Shown: positions 36,400-44,254, numbered from the stretch's first letter. The stretch: DNA of 64,000 nucleotides from Leptolyngbya sp. SIOISBB (GCA_010671905.1 JAAHII010000001.1:372001-436000), one strand, 5' to 3'. Numbers and translations: made by a program. The notes: a model not told the origin generated them from the sequence alone.

Positions 36400-36881
36400 A
36401 TTGGATGACGGCGATGCGATCAGAAGGTTGGGTCGGAACCTGCGGACATCTGGAGGTTACCCCGCGAGTTCGGCAATTTTGCCAACTGTGGCAGACGTAA
36501 TCGCGGAGATGCTCGCTTCGTCAAAGATGCCACGGTTGAGATGCATCATTTCGACCGGCGATCGGTGCCGACGACTGACCTCAGCGGCAAGCTCCGGGCC
36601 GAACAGAGCCAGTTCCTCTCCTTCTGGCGTGCGCACATGGCTCGGAAACTGCCAGCAGTGGCGTCAGTTTCCCGACGCATCGGCGTGAATAGAATAAGCT
36701 CTGGCAGCTTGGAGGCCTTCAGCCATGGGGACCCATGGCGATCGCTAATCCGACGAAATGCCAAGCGGCGATCGCCCTCAAGACCATGCCAGCCCAGATC
36801 GGCTTCCTCAAGCACTTCACCGGCCATGGACTTTACGGGATACCGGAAGAGCGCCTCGACCTCACCAACCTTGATCGCCAT
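36400..36881 (-). pseudogene. MOSC-domain protein gene, frameshifted and truncated
   Basis: The first ~75 codons encode a MOSC N-terminal beta-barrel ('VEALFRYPVKSMAGEVLEE', 'GLEGDRRLAFRR'). Near 36650 the frame shifts: the continuation 'FPSHVRTPEGEELALFGPEL' and 'HLNRGIFDEASISAITSATV' is in another frame, ends at TAA about 36464, and the next conserved piece 'DVRRFRPNL' follows the stop before similarity is lost near 36410. MOSC proteins carry sulfur or molybdenum cofactor-linked sulfur. The region after it to 37155 has no supported gene. Confidence 0.85.
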
Positions 36882-37155
36882 GTTCGATCTCGTCTGCCCC
36901 GCTATTCCTTTAGAAGGAAAAATTGCATATAACTTACCCGTAGAGATGATTACGGAAACGAGTCAGTATCAACATCTCTTTGTCACAACAGATATGATGA
37001 TTGAAATCTGGCGAGTGTCGAGAAAGTATGGTGCGATCGCCCTATCGATAAAACCGCAATCGCCTGCTGAGATGACGTAGGGCGATCGCGCTGCAAGACC
37101 TATTTTGCTGCGTGATCAGCCCTGGAGGTAGGTGACGCGAGAGGACACACTCAGG

Positions 37156-37329
37156 CTATCGGCCTTTCCTCATTCGGGTCTTGAATGATACGAGCTTCTT
37201 AATCTCGTGGGTGATGTCCTCTTGGTGCTCATTCAGGACGATATACTCAGTGGCTTTGGTCTGCATGAGAGCCATCACCAAATCTTCCACCGCCTGTTGA
37301 TCTGTCGATTCAAGTTGGATCGGTTCCAT
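37156..37329 (-). CDS. Possible small acidic protein (57 aa), unrecognised
   Basis: A 57-codon frame from ATG 37329 (also open from 37344), 'MEPIQLESTDQQAVEDLVMA' to a basic end 'SFKTRMRKG'. A charged, mostly helical small protein is predicted. No family is recognised; an antitoxin-like size is noted but not claimed. The area from 37345 to 37719 shows no supported gene. Confidence 0.35.
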   Translation of the reverse strand: MEPIQLESTDQQAVEDLVMALMQTKATEYIVLNEHQEDITHEIKKLVSFKTRMRKGR

Positions 37330-37719
37330 GTCTTTGCCCATCACATCCTGGTCTATCCATGATGAGGGATTCTAATTTGAACCAGAACTAACCGCTGCAT
37401 CAGGCGTAACCGGATCGTTCGGCCGCGATCGCAGTTATAGCAAAAACAGCGATCGCTCTCTTCAAATGGCAATGTTAGATTTCATCATTTCATCGGTAGT
37501 CGTCAGGCTGCTGAATGTTGGATTTCATCGCTTAATCGACAGTGATCAGGTTGTTTGAAGAGGAGTCGTTTTACGCTTGGGAATGTTAAGACCAGCGACT
37601 GCTCAGTCCAGCGCAACTGCCCGGTCCGATTACCCAAGAACCTGGTCAGGTTGTGTGATGGCCAGGTCCAGCGATACGACGGGTGTAGAACACATCAGGT
37701 TCTCATGGAGAAACTCTTA

Positions 37720-38643
37720 GAGCTGAGTTCTAAAGAGAAACTAAAGTCGTGCTGATGTGGGAACAGACCGTTTTTACCGTAGAGGCGTTGCGTTCTACCC
37801 TTTACGATGAGCCGTCTTCCGAATGTTGCCCATCCCACACGTAAGCTTTATGCCAGTGACATGAGTGATGCCGAGTGGATGGTGATTGAGTCAAAGCTAC
37901 CCGCTCCTAAGGGGTTCGGGCATCCTCGTGAGGTGGACTTGCGGGAAATTCTCAACGCAATTTTCTATGTCCAACGAACGGGTTGTCAGTGGGAAATGCT
38001 GCCCCACGACTTCCCGCCTCATCAAACCGTCTACAAATATTTCCGCAAATGGCAACGGAAAGGGATTTGGCAAGCGCTTCACGATGAGTTGCGCGGTGAG
38101 TTACGCCAAGACCTCGGCCGCGAAATTGACGCCAGCATCGCGATTGCCGATTCACAATCCGTCAAAACGACGGAAAAAAGGGGGCGGTCTACGGTTTTGA
38201 TGGTGGCAAGAAGGTTAAAGGCCGTAAGCGCCATATCGTAGTCGATTCTCAGGGGTTTGTGGTGGGCGTTTTAGTGACGGAAGCGAATGCTTCGGAACGA
38301 TTAGGGGCAGTTGTGGTGCTGCATGAAGCACACGAACGCTTGTCTCGTTTAGAGGTCATCTACGTTGATCAAGGTTACTCGGGACCCAATTTCGCTGGGG
38401 CGGTGCGCCAAGTCTGTGGGGATGCTGTACGGGTTGAGGTCATCAAGCGCTCCGACAAGTCTTTTGAAGTGTTGCCGAAACGCTGGATAGTGGAACGCAC
38501 TTTTGGGTGGTTGAATCGATATCGGCGGTTGAGCAAAGACTATGAAGTGTATACCGACAGCAGTGAAGCCATGATTTACGGGGCGTTGATTCGGCTCATG
38601 TTGCGGCGCAAGGCGGCTTAATGTTTGCTTTAGAAACTAGCTC
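37720..38643 (+). mobile_element. IS5-family insertion sequence (924 bp) with TTA target duplication
   Basis: Ends GAGCTgagttctaaagagaaac (left) and, inverted, GAGCTagtttctaaagcaaac (right) are imperfect inverted repeats. The flanks TTA at 37717-37719 and 38644-38646 are a 3-base duplication, as in ISL2/IS1031-type IS5 elements. It encodes a two-frame transposase and looks complete. Confidence 0.85.
37807..38621 (+). CDS. IS5-family DDE transposase, two overlapping frames
   Basis: The first frame (37807 to about 38180) gives 'LYASDMSDAEWMVIESKLP' and 'IADSQSVKTTEK', carrying the first catalytic aspartate. The second frame (to 38621) gives 'HIVVDSQGFVVGVLVTEANA', 'VIYVDQGYSG' (second aspartate) and 'WIVERTFGWLNRYRRLSKDYE' (glutamate). 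They meet at A6G5 (38174-38184), where a -1 slip joins them, the usual programmed frameshift of this group. All DDE residues are present, so the transposase may be active. Confidence 0.9.
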
Positions 38644-38788
38644 TTAAAAACACTGCTTGATAATGTTGTGGCCTGGGTTTTATTTAGGGACGAACAGAGT
38701 GTTTATCAGCTTTGCAACTCGGCGTTTTCTGACCTAGTCGGCTGCAACGGCTCAGCGATTATGGGTCAGCGACGGCTGCCTCCCGATT

Positions 38789-39523
38789 TCACATTGACTT
38801 ACGTGCAACAAAGACAACGTGAGCGTGTGGTAACTTGTAATCACTGTAACCACTCATATTCTCAACAATAAAACCGACTTGTCTCAATTTCTCAGTAATA
38901 TCTGCCGCTTTATACAATTTCAAATAATGTAATTCGTCATTTCGCCTGTAATACTCTCCCACCTTACGTAAAGTGATGATGCGACGGCTTAAGAGCAACT
39001 TCTCCTGATCCTCCTCCTTCTCAACAAGAACTATCCAATCCTTCCCCTCATTAAAGCTTCTAATCTTTTTGTCTTCTATCACTTGACCGGGTTCCGCAAT
39101 ATCAAAAACAAAAACACCCCCCGGAACTAATGCGTTGTAAATACGCTCAAAAAGTTGAATAAGAATTTGAAGATTATTATCACCATCAAACAGATAATTG
39201 AGGCATTCGCCGATTGAGATCACAGCATTACAAGATGGAATATCGATCTTAAAGAGTGAATCAACTCGAAACTCAGCACTGGGAACTTTGGTTCGGGCGA
39301 TTGTAATCAGAGACTCAGAAATATCTACTCCCAAAATCTGAAAATTCGCTTTCACGAGTTCTAAGGCTGATAAACCACTTCCACAGCCCAAGTCGACGAC
39401 TAAACCGTCTTGAATATTATTTTGAGCCAAAATTTTGAGTATGCCAGGAGCTGACTTGAGCGCATAATCGCTATGCCCAACATCATGAATGTATGCAAGG
39501 TCTTCCTTGTACCACTCTTCCAT
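38789..39523 (-). CDS. Class I SAM-dependent methyltransferase
   Basis: A 244-residue enzyme with the Rossmann SAM site 'VVDLGCGSGLSALEL' at about 42-56, acidic strand end 'GVDISESLI' near 64-72, and motif IV-like 'CNAVISIGECLNYL' near 98-111 with post-motif 'LVPGGVFVFDI'. The C-terminal part is beta-rich with tyrosines, seen in small-molecule methyltransferases. The substrate is unknown. It is low in G+C and lies at the left end of the run of cassette-like genes; an attC-like site is 90 bases upstream, consistent with its own cassette boundary. Its own downstream attC is not recognisable. Confidence 0.85.
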   Translation of the reverse strand: MEEWYKEDLAYIHDVGHSDYALKSAPGILKILAQNNIQDGLVVDLGCGSGLSALELVKANFQILGVDISESLITIARTKVPSAEFRVDSLFKIDIPSCNAVISIGECLNYLFDGDNNLQILIQLFERIYNALVPGGVFVFDIAEPGQVIEDKKIRSFNEGKDWIVLVEKEEDQEKLLLSRRIITLRKVGEYYRRNDELHYLKLYKAADITEKLRQVGFIVENMSGYSDYKLPHAHVVFVARKSM

Positions 39524-39911
39524 TACTTTGCTCCGGCAGATGATCTCGAAAACTATTTACAATCGCATCCCACCAATAGTTGAAGTGTACTGCCTGTACC
39601 AAAAACTGAGCCATATAACGGTTCGCTGGAGCAGCGACAAATAACCTTGAACTCTATAAAAAATCTTTCGGCAGTTCGCTCCAAGCAAATTGTTAGCAGT
39701 CATCGAAGGTCTCTGAGAATTGCGGCGGAAGTGCCAAATTGGGATCTGAAGCGAACGACCAGTTCTATTGACTCCGCGTCGCTCGCTGCACCTCGTTGCC
39801 AAGCCTTAGAAAGGTCTGCCTCAAACCTCCTGGTGTTGCCATAAACTTCAGATTACATAGCGACCTGCACTGCTGCAGCGGCCTTTGAAGCTGGAGACCT
39901 TATTATGTGAC
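39524..39911. other. Cassette spacer with a truncated minus-strand frame
   Basis: Besides the attC-like site at 39613-39698, the minus strand from about 39840 to 39702 has an open stretch ('FEADLSKAWQRGAASDAESI') ending in TGA next to the attC core, without a start. It is probably the 3' part of a lost cassette gene. Confidence 0.45.
39613..39698 (-). other. attC-like site 2
   Basis: ATATAAC (39613-39619) and GTTAGCA (39692-39698) bound 86 bases. Inside, tggagcagcgac near 39627 pairs with gttcgctcca near 39674 except for one extra base on one arm, the single extrahelical base typical of attC. Confidence 0.65.
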
Positions 39912-40304
39912 CTACTCCTCAAAGCGGCCTGTGGCGTCACGATCGCGGTCGTATCGTCTCGTGAGCGGAAACGGCGGCAACCAGGACTCGCGACGCACGG
40001 TCCAGAGTTCGTAGGTTGGCCTTAGTTGGTCAGGGGCATCCAGGGAGCCGATGTTCACTTCGATTTCGTCTGCGGTGCGTGCGAAAATGGAGGAACCGCA
40101 GCGAGGACAGAAAAACCGCCCGCCATAGTCACGTGTTTCGCCCTCGACCGTGACCGCATCCTGGGGGAACACTGCGGAAGCGTGAAAAAGGGCACCATGA
40201 TGCTTGCGGCAGTCGAGACAGTGACAAAGGCCAACCCGGTATGGGAGTCCCGTCGCCACAATTCGGACGTTGCCGCACAAGCAACCGCCGGTGAATCGAT
40301 CCAT
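39912..40304 (-). CDS. GFA (glutathione-dependent formaldehyde-activating) family protein
   Basis: A 130-residue zinc protein of the GFA/Mss4-like fold. Zinc ligands: 'GGCLCGNVRI' (cysteines near 8 and 10), 'LCHCLDCRKHHGALF' near 26-40, and 'FFCPRCGSSIFA' near 84-95. GFA proteins bind glutathione or act as small carbon-sulfur handling enzymes; the activity of this member is not known. It has higher G+C than its neighbours, supporting separate origins of the cassettes. RBS-like GGAGATGC precedes ATG 40304. No clean attC core is seen after its stop, only a degenerate cataat. Confidence 0.85.
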   Translation of the reverse strand: MDRFTGGCLCGNVRIVATGLPYRVGLCHCLDCRKHHGALFHASAVFPQDAVTVEGETRDYGGRFFCPRCGSSIFARTADEIEVNIGSLDAPDQLRPTYELWTVRRESWLPPFPLTRRYDRDRDATGRFEE

Positions 40305-40443
40305 GCTGCATCTCCTCTAAAATCAAGCATTCGGAATGGTTACAACGAAAAGCACTAATACGCTTCTCACGGTGTATCCGCCGTGCCGCTACTAATGCCG
40401 CGAGAAAGAGGGATGGTGATGCACACGATGACTCCAACAAAAC

Positions 40444-40450
40444 GTTAGGC
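40444..40450 (-). other. attC core-like heptamer GTTAGGC (site 3, half)
   Basis: A perfect GTTRRRY heptamer lies 26 bases beyond the stop of the VOC gene on the correct side, followed by ggcgac. The distal core is not recognisable in 40305-40430. Confidence 0.35.
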
Positions 40451-40476
40451 GGCGACAGAATCGGTTTGTCATAGGC

Positions 40477-40839
40477 CTATGCTTCGTGGCACACGACTTC
40501 GATGTTATGACCATCTGGTCCAATAACGAAAGCGGCGTAATACGTTCCACTATATTCCGGGCGTATGCCCGGCGCGCCATTGTCTTTGGCTCCGGCTTCG
40601 AGAGACGCACGATAAAACTCATCAACTTGCTCACGGTTTTGCGCAACGAATGCAAGATGAAGGTGTGCAGGTGTTTCCTCGACTCGACGGATACAGAGTG
40701 ACGACTTGCCATCAGAGCTCAGCTCAATCCCGAGCGGTCCTTCTGAAACGACTTCTATACCGATGGGCTTCAAGGCTTTCAGAAAGAACGTTTTACTGGC
40801 CTCATAGTCGCTGGTGCCAAAGACTACGTGATCAAACAC
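40477..40839 (-). CDS. VOC (glyoxalase/bleomycin-resistance) family protein
   Basis: A 120-residue VOC-fold metalloprotein: 'FDHVVFGTSDYEASKTFF' at the start, 'HLHLAFVAQNREQVDEFYRA' in the middle and 'YYAAFVIGPDGHNIEVVCHE' at the end, with likely metal ligands at the first His, the central His and the terminal Glu. The start is decided by a strong AGGAGG (40844-40849) five bases before GTG 40839; the longer open frame to 40968 has no support. Members include lyases, dioxygenases and antibiotic-binding proteins. The gene is followed by an attC core-like heptamer, fitting a cassette. Confidence 0.85.
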   Translation of the reverse strand: MFDHVVFGTSDYEASKTFFLKALKPIGIEVVSEGPLGIELSSDGKSSLCIRRVEETPAHLHLAFVAQNREQVDEFYRASLEAGAKDNGAPGIRPEYSGTYYAAFVIGPDGHNIEVVCHEA

Positions 40840-40943
40840 TTTTCCTCCTAGAACGTGCGATCGTGGCGAGTTTATACGCCTGATCCATACGAGTACAGTA
40901 ACTGGGTTGCTCTTCGATGACGCTCGGCAAACGTGGCTAAGCC

Positions 40944-41000
40944 ACCTAACACACAAGCCCAGCGCCAATTCTTGCGGAGCGCTCGCCGATTCTCATTCAA
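40944..41000 (-). other. attC-like site 4, degenerate
   Basis: ACCTAAC (40944-40950) is a consensus core. The inner segments cagcgccaattcttgcggagcgctcg can pair through agcgc/gcgct. The second core is not recognisable near the stop codon at 40993. Confidence 0.35.
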
Positions 41001-41358
41001 ATGCCGCCTTGGTTTCCGCATCAAGCCTGGCGTTGTGCCGCATTATCAGAAATTGGCAGATATCTTCGAACATGACTGTGAACACTCTTAGCGATCCCGA
41101 TGATCGACGAATGTAGCACTCGTCCCCATCAGTCATTAATTCCGCCGAGACATTTTCAGTATCAATCGGAATCCACGCTGACACCTCGAGACCGAAACCC
41201 TGCTTCCAACCTGTATCCTTCACGGAAATGTCTGGGCTTTCATCTAAGTATTTCAATACGTCAATTGCGATGTCCATCGCGTATCGCTCAGGAGTTTGGA
41301 CATGGAGCACGCCCCCATGGGGGTTTCCGGAGATTTTTAGTTCTGTTGTGGCGGTCAT
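40993..41358 (-). CDS. Cassette-type protein of unknown function (121 aa)
   Basis: A 121-residue soluble protein beginning 'MTATTELKISGNPHGGVLHV', then 'ERYAMDIAIDVLKYLDE' and 'GDECYIRRSSGSLRVFTVMF'. I do not recognise the family. The size, acidic character and isolated position flanked by attC-like sites fit an integron cassette gene of unknown role. Its first ~60 codons are repeated in the next frame at 41397-41738 through a 380-bp tandem duplication, and this is the complete copy. Confidence 0.65.
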   Translation of the reverse strand: MTATTELKISGNPHGGVLHVQTPERYAMDIAIDVLKYLDESPDISVKDTGWKQGFGLEVSAWIPIDTENVSAELMTDGDECYIRRSSGSLRVFTVMFEDICQFLIMRHNARLDAETKAAFE

Positions 41359-41387
41359 TGTTAGAGGGTGCTGTTTATGGACCTATC

Positions 41388-41472
41388 GCCTAACGATCAA
41401 ATGCAGCGGCAGCAGATAAACTCGGTAACTTTAATGCAGTTTTCTTCAGTCCGCTGCCATGAAGTGTTAGAT
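41388..41472 (-). other. attC site 5
   Basis: GCCTAAC (41388-41394) and GTTAGAT (41466-41472) match RYYYAAC/GTTRRRY. Inner arms tgcagcggcagcag and ctgaag...ccgctgcc pair over about nine bases with an imperfect asymmetric position. 85 bases, with a spacer stem-loop; orientation fits the minus-strand genes. Confidence 0.8.
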
Positions 41473-41738
41473 GGCGACATCTGCTCACGACTGTTTCCCA
41501 TACAAATTATCGTTATAGATTTTCGGAACGTTTTACGGAAAACTGAATATGCTTCAATGCCGCGCTCGAGACCGAAACCCTGCTTCCAACCTGTATCCTT
41601 CACGGAAATGTCTGAGCTTTCATCCAAGTATTTCAATACGTCAATTGCGATGTCCATCGCGTATCGCTCAGGAGTTTGGACATGGAGCACGCCCCCATGG
41701 GGGTTTCCGGAGATTTTTAGTTCTGTTGTGGCGGTCAT
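41397..41738 (-). pseudogene. Truncated duplicate of the unknown cassette gene
   Basis: The first 58 residues match the 40993-41358 protein with one difference (DESSDIS for DESPDIS). The duplication junction then replaces the rest with sequence read from the spacer and the attC site ('FRKTFRKSITIICMG'). It is a by-product of the tandem duplication and unlikely to be functional. Confidence 0.85.
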
Positions 41739-41767
41739 TGTTAGAGGGCGCTGTTTATGGACCTATC

Positions 41768-41852
41768 GCCTAACGATCAAATGCAGCGGCAGCAGATAAA
41801 CTCGGTAACTTTAATGCAGTTTTCTTCAGTCCGCTGTCATGAAGTGTTAGAT
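41768..41852 (-). other. attC site 6 (duplicate of site 5)
   Basis: GCCTAAC (41768-41774) and GTTAGAT (41846-41852), one base different inside from site 5. This copy lies after the stop of the LGF-repeat gene and is probably that cassette's original attC. Confidence 0.8.
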
Positions 41853-41953
41853 GGCGACATCTGCTCACGACTGTTTCCCGTACAAATTATCGTTTAGATT
41901 TTCGGAACGTTTTACGGAAAACTGAATATGCTTCAATGCCGCGACTGTGCTAG

Positions 41954-42295
41954 TCACCGTGACCTCTGGCTAGGTTTATTCGTCTCGATGGCCAGACCGG
42001 AAATCGTCGCCATACCGGCTAATCCTGCGAACCCTGGATTAGTAGTGCCTAGAAAACCGAGAAATCCTAAGAAACCAAGAAAGCCGAGATAGCCTTTTCT
42101 CTTCGGATTAATTGCGACCTTCACTTTTGACTGCTGGAAGGGAACAAAGACCAAAAGCGATCCAAGTGAGAATAAAGATAGAAATGCCAGTGCCGCAAGA
42201 TACGGGTACTGTTGACTTCCCCGGAAGCCGAGAAAGCCGAGAAAGCCAAGGAATCCCAACATTCCAAGAAACCGTCCGTTGTTTACCTGATTCAT
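41954..42295 (-). CDS. Membrane protein with repeated LGF motifs
   Basis: A 113-residue protein with two blocks of tandem Leu-Gly-Phe: 'MLGFLGFLGFLGFRG' at about 12-26 and 'GYLGFLGFLGFLGFLG' near 68-83. Between them is a membrane helix ('YLAALAFLSLFSLGSLLVFV') and a basic loop ('QQSKVKVAINPKRKG'). At DNA level the blocks are runs of cctagaaaaccgagaaat-like units. AGAAGG lies six bases before ATG 42295. Small LGF-rich membrane proteins occur next to mobile elements, but I know no function. It is followed by an attC site. Confidence 0.75.
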   Translation of the reverse strand: MNQVNNGRFLGMLGFLGFLGFLGFRGSQQYPYLAALAFLSLFSLGSLLVFVPFQQSKVKVAINPKRKGYLGFLGFLGFLGFLGTTNPGFAGLAGMATISGLAIETNKPSQRSR

Positions 42296-42451
42296 ATACC
42301 TTCTCCGTCATAGATAGTTACCTATAGACAGTGAAACTATTCTCTATTCAAGGTTCTCAATACCAACGGTATAGCTGAAACATGAATAACTTATGAGGGA
42401 CTCTTCTGGAAGCAACTCTGATTTTTTGAGGAATGGGGCGATCGCTTGTCA

Positions 42452-42541
42452 GCCCAACGACCAGCATCACCGGGCCGCCCCGTTTGATATTCCACTTGAA
42501 TCCGACTGGATCGGCAGCTCTGGTGCCTGCGTTTGTTATGT
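42452..42541 (-). other. attC site 7 (after GNAT gene)
   Basis: GCCCAAC (42452-42458) and GTTATGT (42535-42541) bound 90 bases. The arms caccgggccgcc and ggcagctctggtg pair imperfectly with an unpaired base. The TAA stop of the acetyltransferase gene lies inside the outer core. Confidence 0.75.
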
Positions 42542-42967
42542 GGCATGATCGCGCAAGCGTTTGAAATACACCCATTCCGGATCGCCTTCGTCAAGGTTTT
42601 CGATGAAGCCACTTCGATCAAATCCCAGCGTTGCCAGCAGTCGCTGCATCGGGACGTTGGATTGATTCGTCGATGTGAACAGTTTGGGAGTGCGGCATTC
42701 ATTCATTAAGTGACGGATCAACGCAGAGCCGATTCCTTGACAGCGGAATCGCGGATGGACATAGAGCATTTCAATCCAACCGTTGTCGTAGAATTTGTAG
42801 TTCAGGACAGCGTAGGCCACGACGTTTGCGTCGATCATGGCGATGTAACAAGCACCCGATTTGATCTGGTTGTGGATGAACTGGACGCGTGCCGGGTCAG
42901 ATGCTGCGATGTGATCGAAAGCGATGATCGCATCTGCATCCGTCTTTGCCGCGATTCGCAATTCCAT
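42536..42967 (-). CDS. GNAT family N-acetyltransferase
   Basis: A 143-residue acetyltransferase with the acetyl-CoA loop 'RCQGIGSALIRHLM' near 81-94 preceded by strand 'GWIEMLYVHPRF', and 'TNQSNVPMQRLLATLGFDRSG' near 100-120. Substrate unknown; acetyltransferases are frequent integron cargo. The ATG at 42967 is preferred; the GTG at 42985 adds six residues. The stop codon overlaps the attC core. It is the cassette closest to the recombinase remnant, the newest position in a normal integron. Confidence 0.85.
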   Translation of the reverse strand: MELRIAAKTDADAIIAFDHIAASDPARVQFIHNQIKSGACYIAMIDANVVAYAVLNYKFYDNGWIEMLYVHPRFRCQGIGSALIRHLMNECRTPKLFTSTNQSNVPMQRLLATLGFDRSGFIENLDEGDPEWVYFKRLRDHAT

Positions 42968-42985
42968 AGGAGTCTCGCATGCCAC

Positions 42986-43216
42986 CTAGCTATATATTCA
43001 GCGTCAAAAGTGGCAAATAAGATCCGGAAGTATGGCTCTTATCTGCCACTTTTGGGTAATAACACCCCTATTTACGGAACTTATACACATTTTTTGACGC
43101 ATAACTCCGAGAATGCAGAGTTCTAACGGTCATTTTTAACAGTTAAGTATGGTGAGTGGGTTACTTATGCGTCACTTTTGACAGATAAGTAACCAGCTAG
43201 GGGAGTTATCTGCTTT
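42986..43216. other. Putative recombination region (attI-like) with inverted repeats
   Basis: Two palindromes: caaaagtggcaaataag (43005-43021) with cttatctgccacttttg (43038-43054), and ggttacttat (43159-43168) with ataagtaacc (43185-43194), the latter enclosing gcgtcacttttgacag. The word cacttttg recurs. It lies between the first cassette and the recombinase remnant, where attI and the integrase promoter would be. No gene is seen. Confidence 0.45.
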
Positions 43217-43321
43217 TACCATCGCACCGTGCAAGAGTTGCTGGGTCATACAGATGCGAAAATTACGGTTTTAACCCCTCCCCTCGATCGCGCCGATGTC
43301 GCTCGAAGACATCCGCTAGGA
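43217..43321 (+). pseudogene. Remnant of a tyrosine recombinase (integron-integrase-like C-terminus)
   Basis: Thirty-five codons, 'YHRTVQELLGHTDAKITVLT' and on, match the box II region of IntI/XerC-type recombinases (the consensus is about RTVQELLGHKDVKTTxIYTH). The catalytic tyrosine segment is replaced by unrelated residues and nothing of the N-terminal two-thirds is found upstream. It reads rightward, divergent from the leftward cassette array, the normal integron geometry. Confidence 0.65.
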
Positions 43322-43366
43322 TGCCTCTTTCGTCATGACACCGTTTACCCAATAGAGGGCCAATCA

Positions 43367-44254
43367 TTAGGTGGCTTCTTCGAATTTCTCAGAATGATTG
43401 ACAACAGTGAGGGCCATATCCCCGTTTCTGTTTGTGCTTAGTCTGGAGCTTAATTGAGGTTTTTCAGGAACGACTAAATATCGCTGATAGACGTCTTGAG
43501 CCACTTGTTTACTGGCACTGGCAACATATCGAAAGTTGTAGGTGCGGAGGCCTTTAAGTCCACCTAAGGCTTGAAAGACATCGGGACATTCGGTAAAGTC
43601 TTGACCCGTGGCATCAATCAGTGCGCCGCCTTTTTGTTTGAGAAAGGCGATCGCCCCACACACATCCCAAAAAGATCCTTTACCCATCAAGGCAAAGTCG
43701 AGTCGCGGCCGGGGGCGATGTCGAGAATCACAGCACCACAGCAGGGTGGGCACTGCCGCGCCCAACTGACGCCGCTTGAGGGTGAGCCCTGCCAGGGGAA
43801 CGTTCTCAAACGTACTGTCGATGCCATAAAACTGAGCATCTAATACGGTTGCTAGCGGTTGTGCGATCGGCACCCCAGCCGTGCTGCAAAAGATTTCGCC
43901 CGTAAACGGTAATGAGATAATGCCGCTGTCTACGACACCCTGCTTCACCAGGCCAATAGAAATGGCCCATAGGGGAATGCCCGCCTTAAAGTTGGCGGTC
44001 CCATCGAGGGGATCGACCAAAAACCAGGTGCCATCTTGGGAGGGTTTATCCTGACCGACTTCTTCGGCCACAATGCCAGCGGTAGGAAAGTCTCGTTCAA
44101 TGGCAGATAAAATCATGCGCTGCGATCGCACATCCACCTCAGAAACAAAGTCAAACGGATCGGCTTTGGTGCTGAATGCAATCGTCGCATCATTAAACAT
44201 CCGCTTCTGATATTGGGCCACCGCCGAAACAGTCTGGATTAGACGTCCAATCAT
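43367..44254 (-). CDS. Inositol monophosphatase family protein (second paralogue)
   Basis: A 295-residue phosphatase with 'VAEE' (62-65), 'LVDPLDGTANFKAGIPLW' (from 79) and 'FWDVCGAIAFLKQKGGALID' near 210-229. It differs from the first copy in the third motif (WDVCG) and has a C-terminal extension of about 35 residues. The family acts on sugar or nucleotide phosphates; its neighbour is sulfite reductase (divergent), so a phosphoadenosine-phosphate phosphatase role in sulfur assimilation is possible but not shown. It lies just outside the integron remnant and looks like a core gene. Confidence 0.85.
   Translation of the reverse strand: MIGRLIQTVSAVAQYQKRMFNDATIAFSTKADPFDFVSEVDVRSQRMILSAIERDFPTAGIVAEEVGQDKPSQDGTWFLVDPLDGTANFKAGIPLWAISIGLVKQGVVDSGIISLPFTGEIFCSTAGVPIAQPLATVLDAQFYGIDSTFENVPLAGLTLKRRQLGAAVPTLLWCCDSRHRPRPRLDFALMGKGSFWDVCGAIAFLKQKGGALIDATGQDFTECPDVFQALGGLKGLRTYNFRYVASASKQVAQDVYQRYLVVPEKPQLSSRLSTNRNGDMALTVVNHSEKFEEAT

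Larger units (their letters stand above)
41185..41943. repeat. 380-bp direct tandem duplication containing an attC site
   Basis: Unit A (41185-41564) and unit B (41565-41943) are nearly identical. The differences noted include cgttatagat versus cgtttagat, ccatac versus ccgtac, and ctgccatg versus ctgtcatg. The unit spans the 5' half of the unknown cassette gene, its upstream spacer, the attC site, and about 90 bases beyond. Confidence 0.95.

Noticed and set aside
37555-37755. 66-codon frame before the IS5 element
   Set aside because: It runs into the left inverted repeat of the IS and has no ribosome site or family pattern.
41359-41365. GTTAGAG just before the unknown cassette gene as another attC core
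   Set aside because: It is 25 bases from the real core GCCTAAC, has no inner arms and overlaps the start region of the gene.
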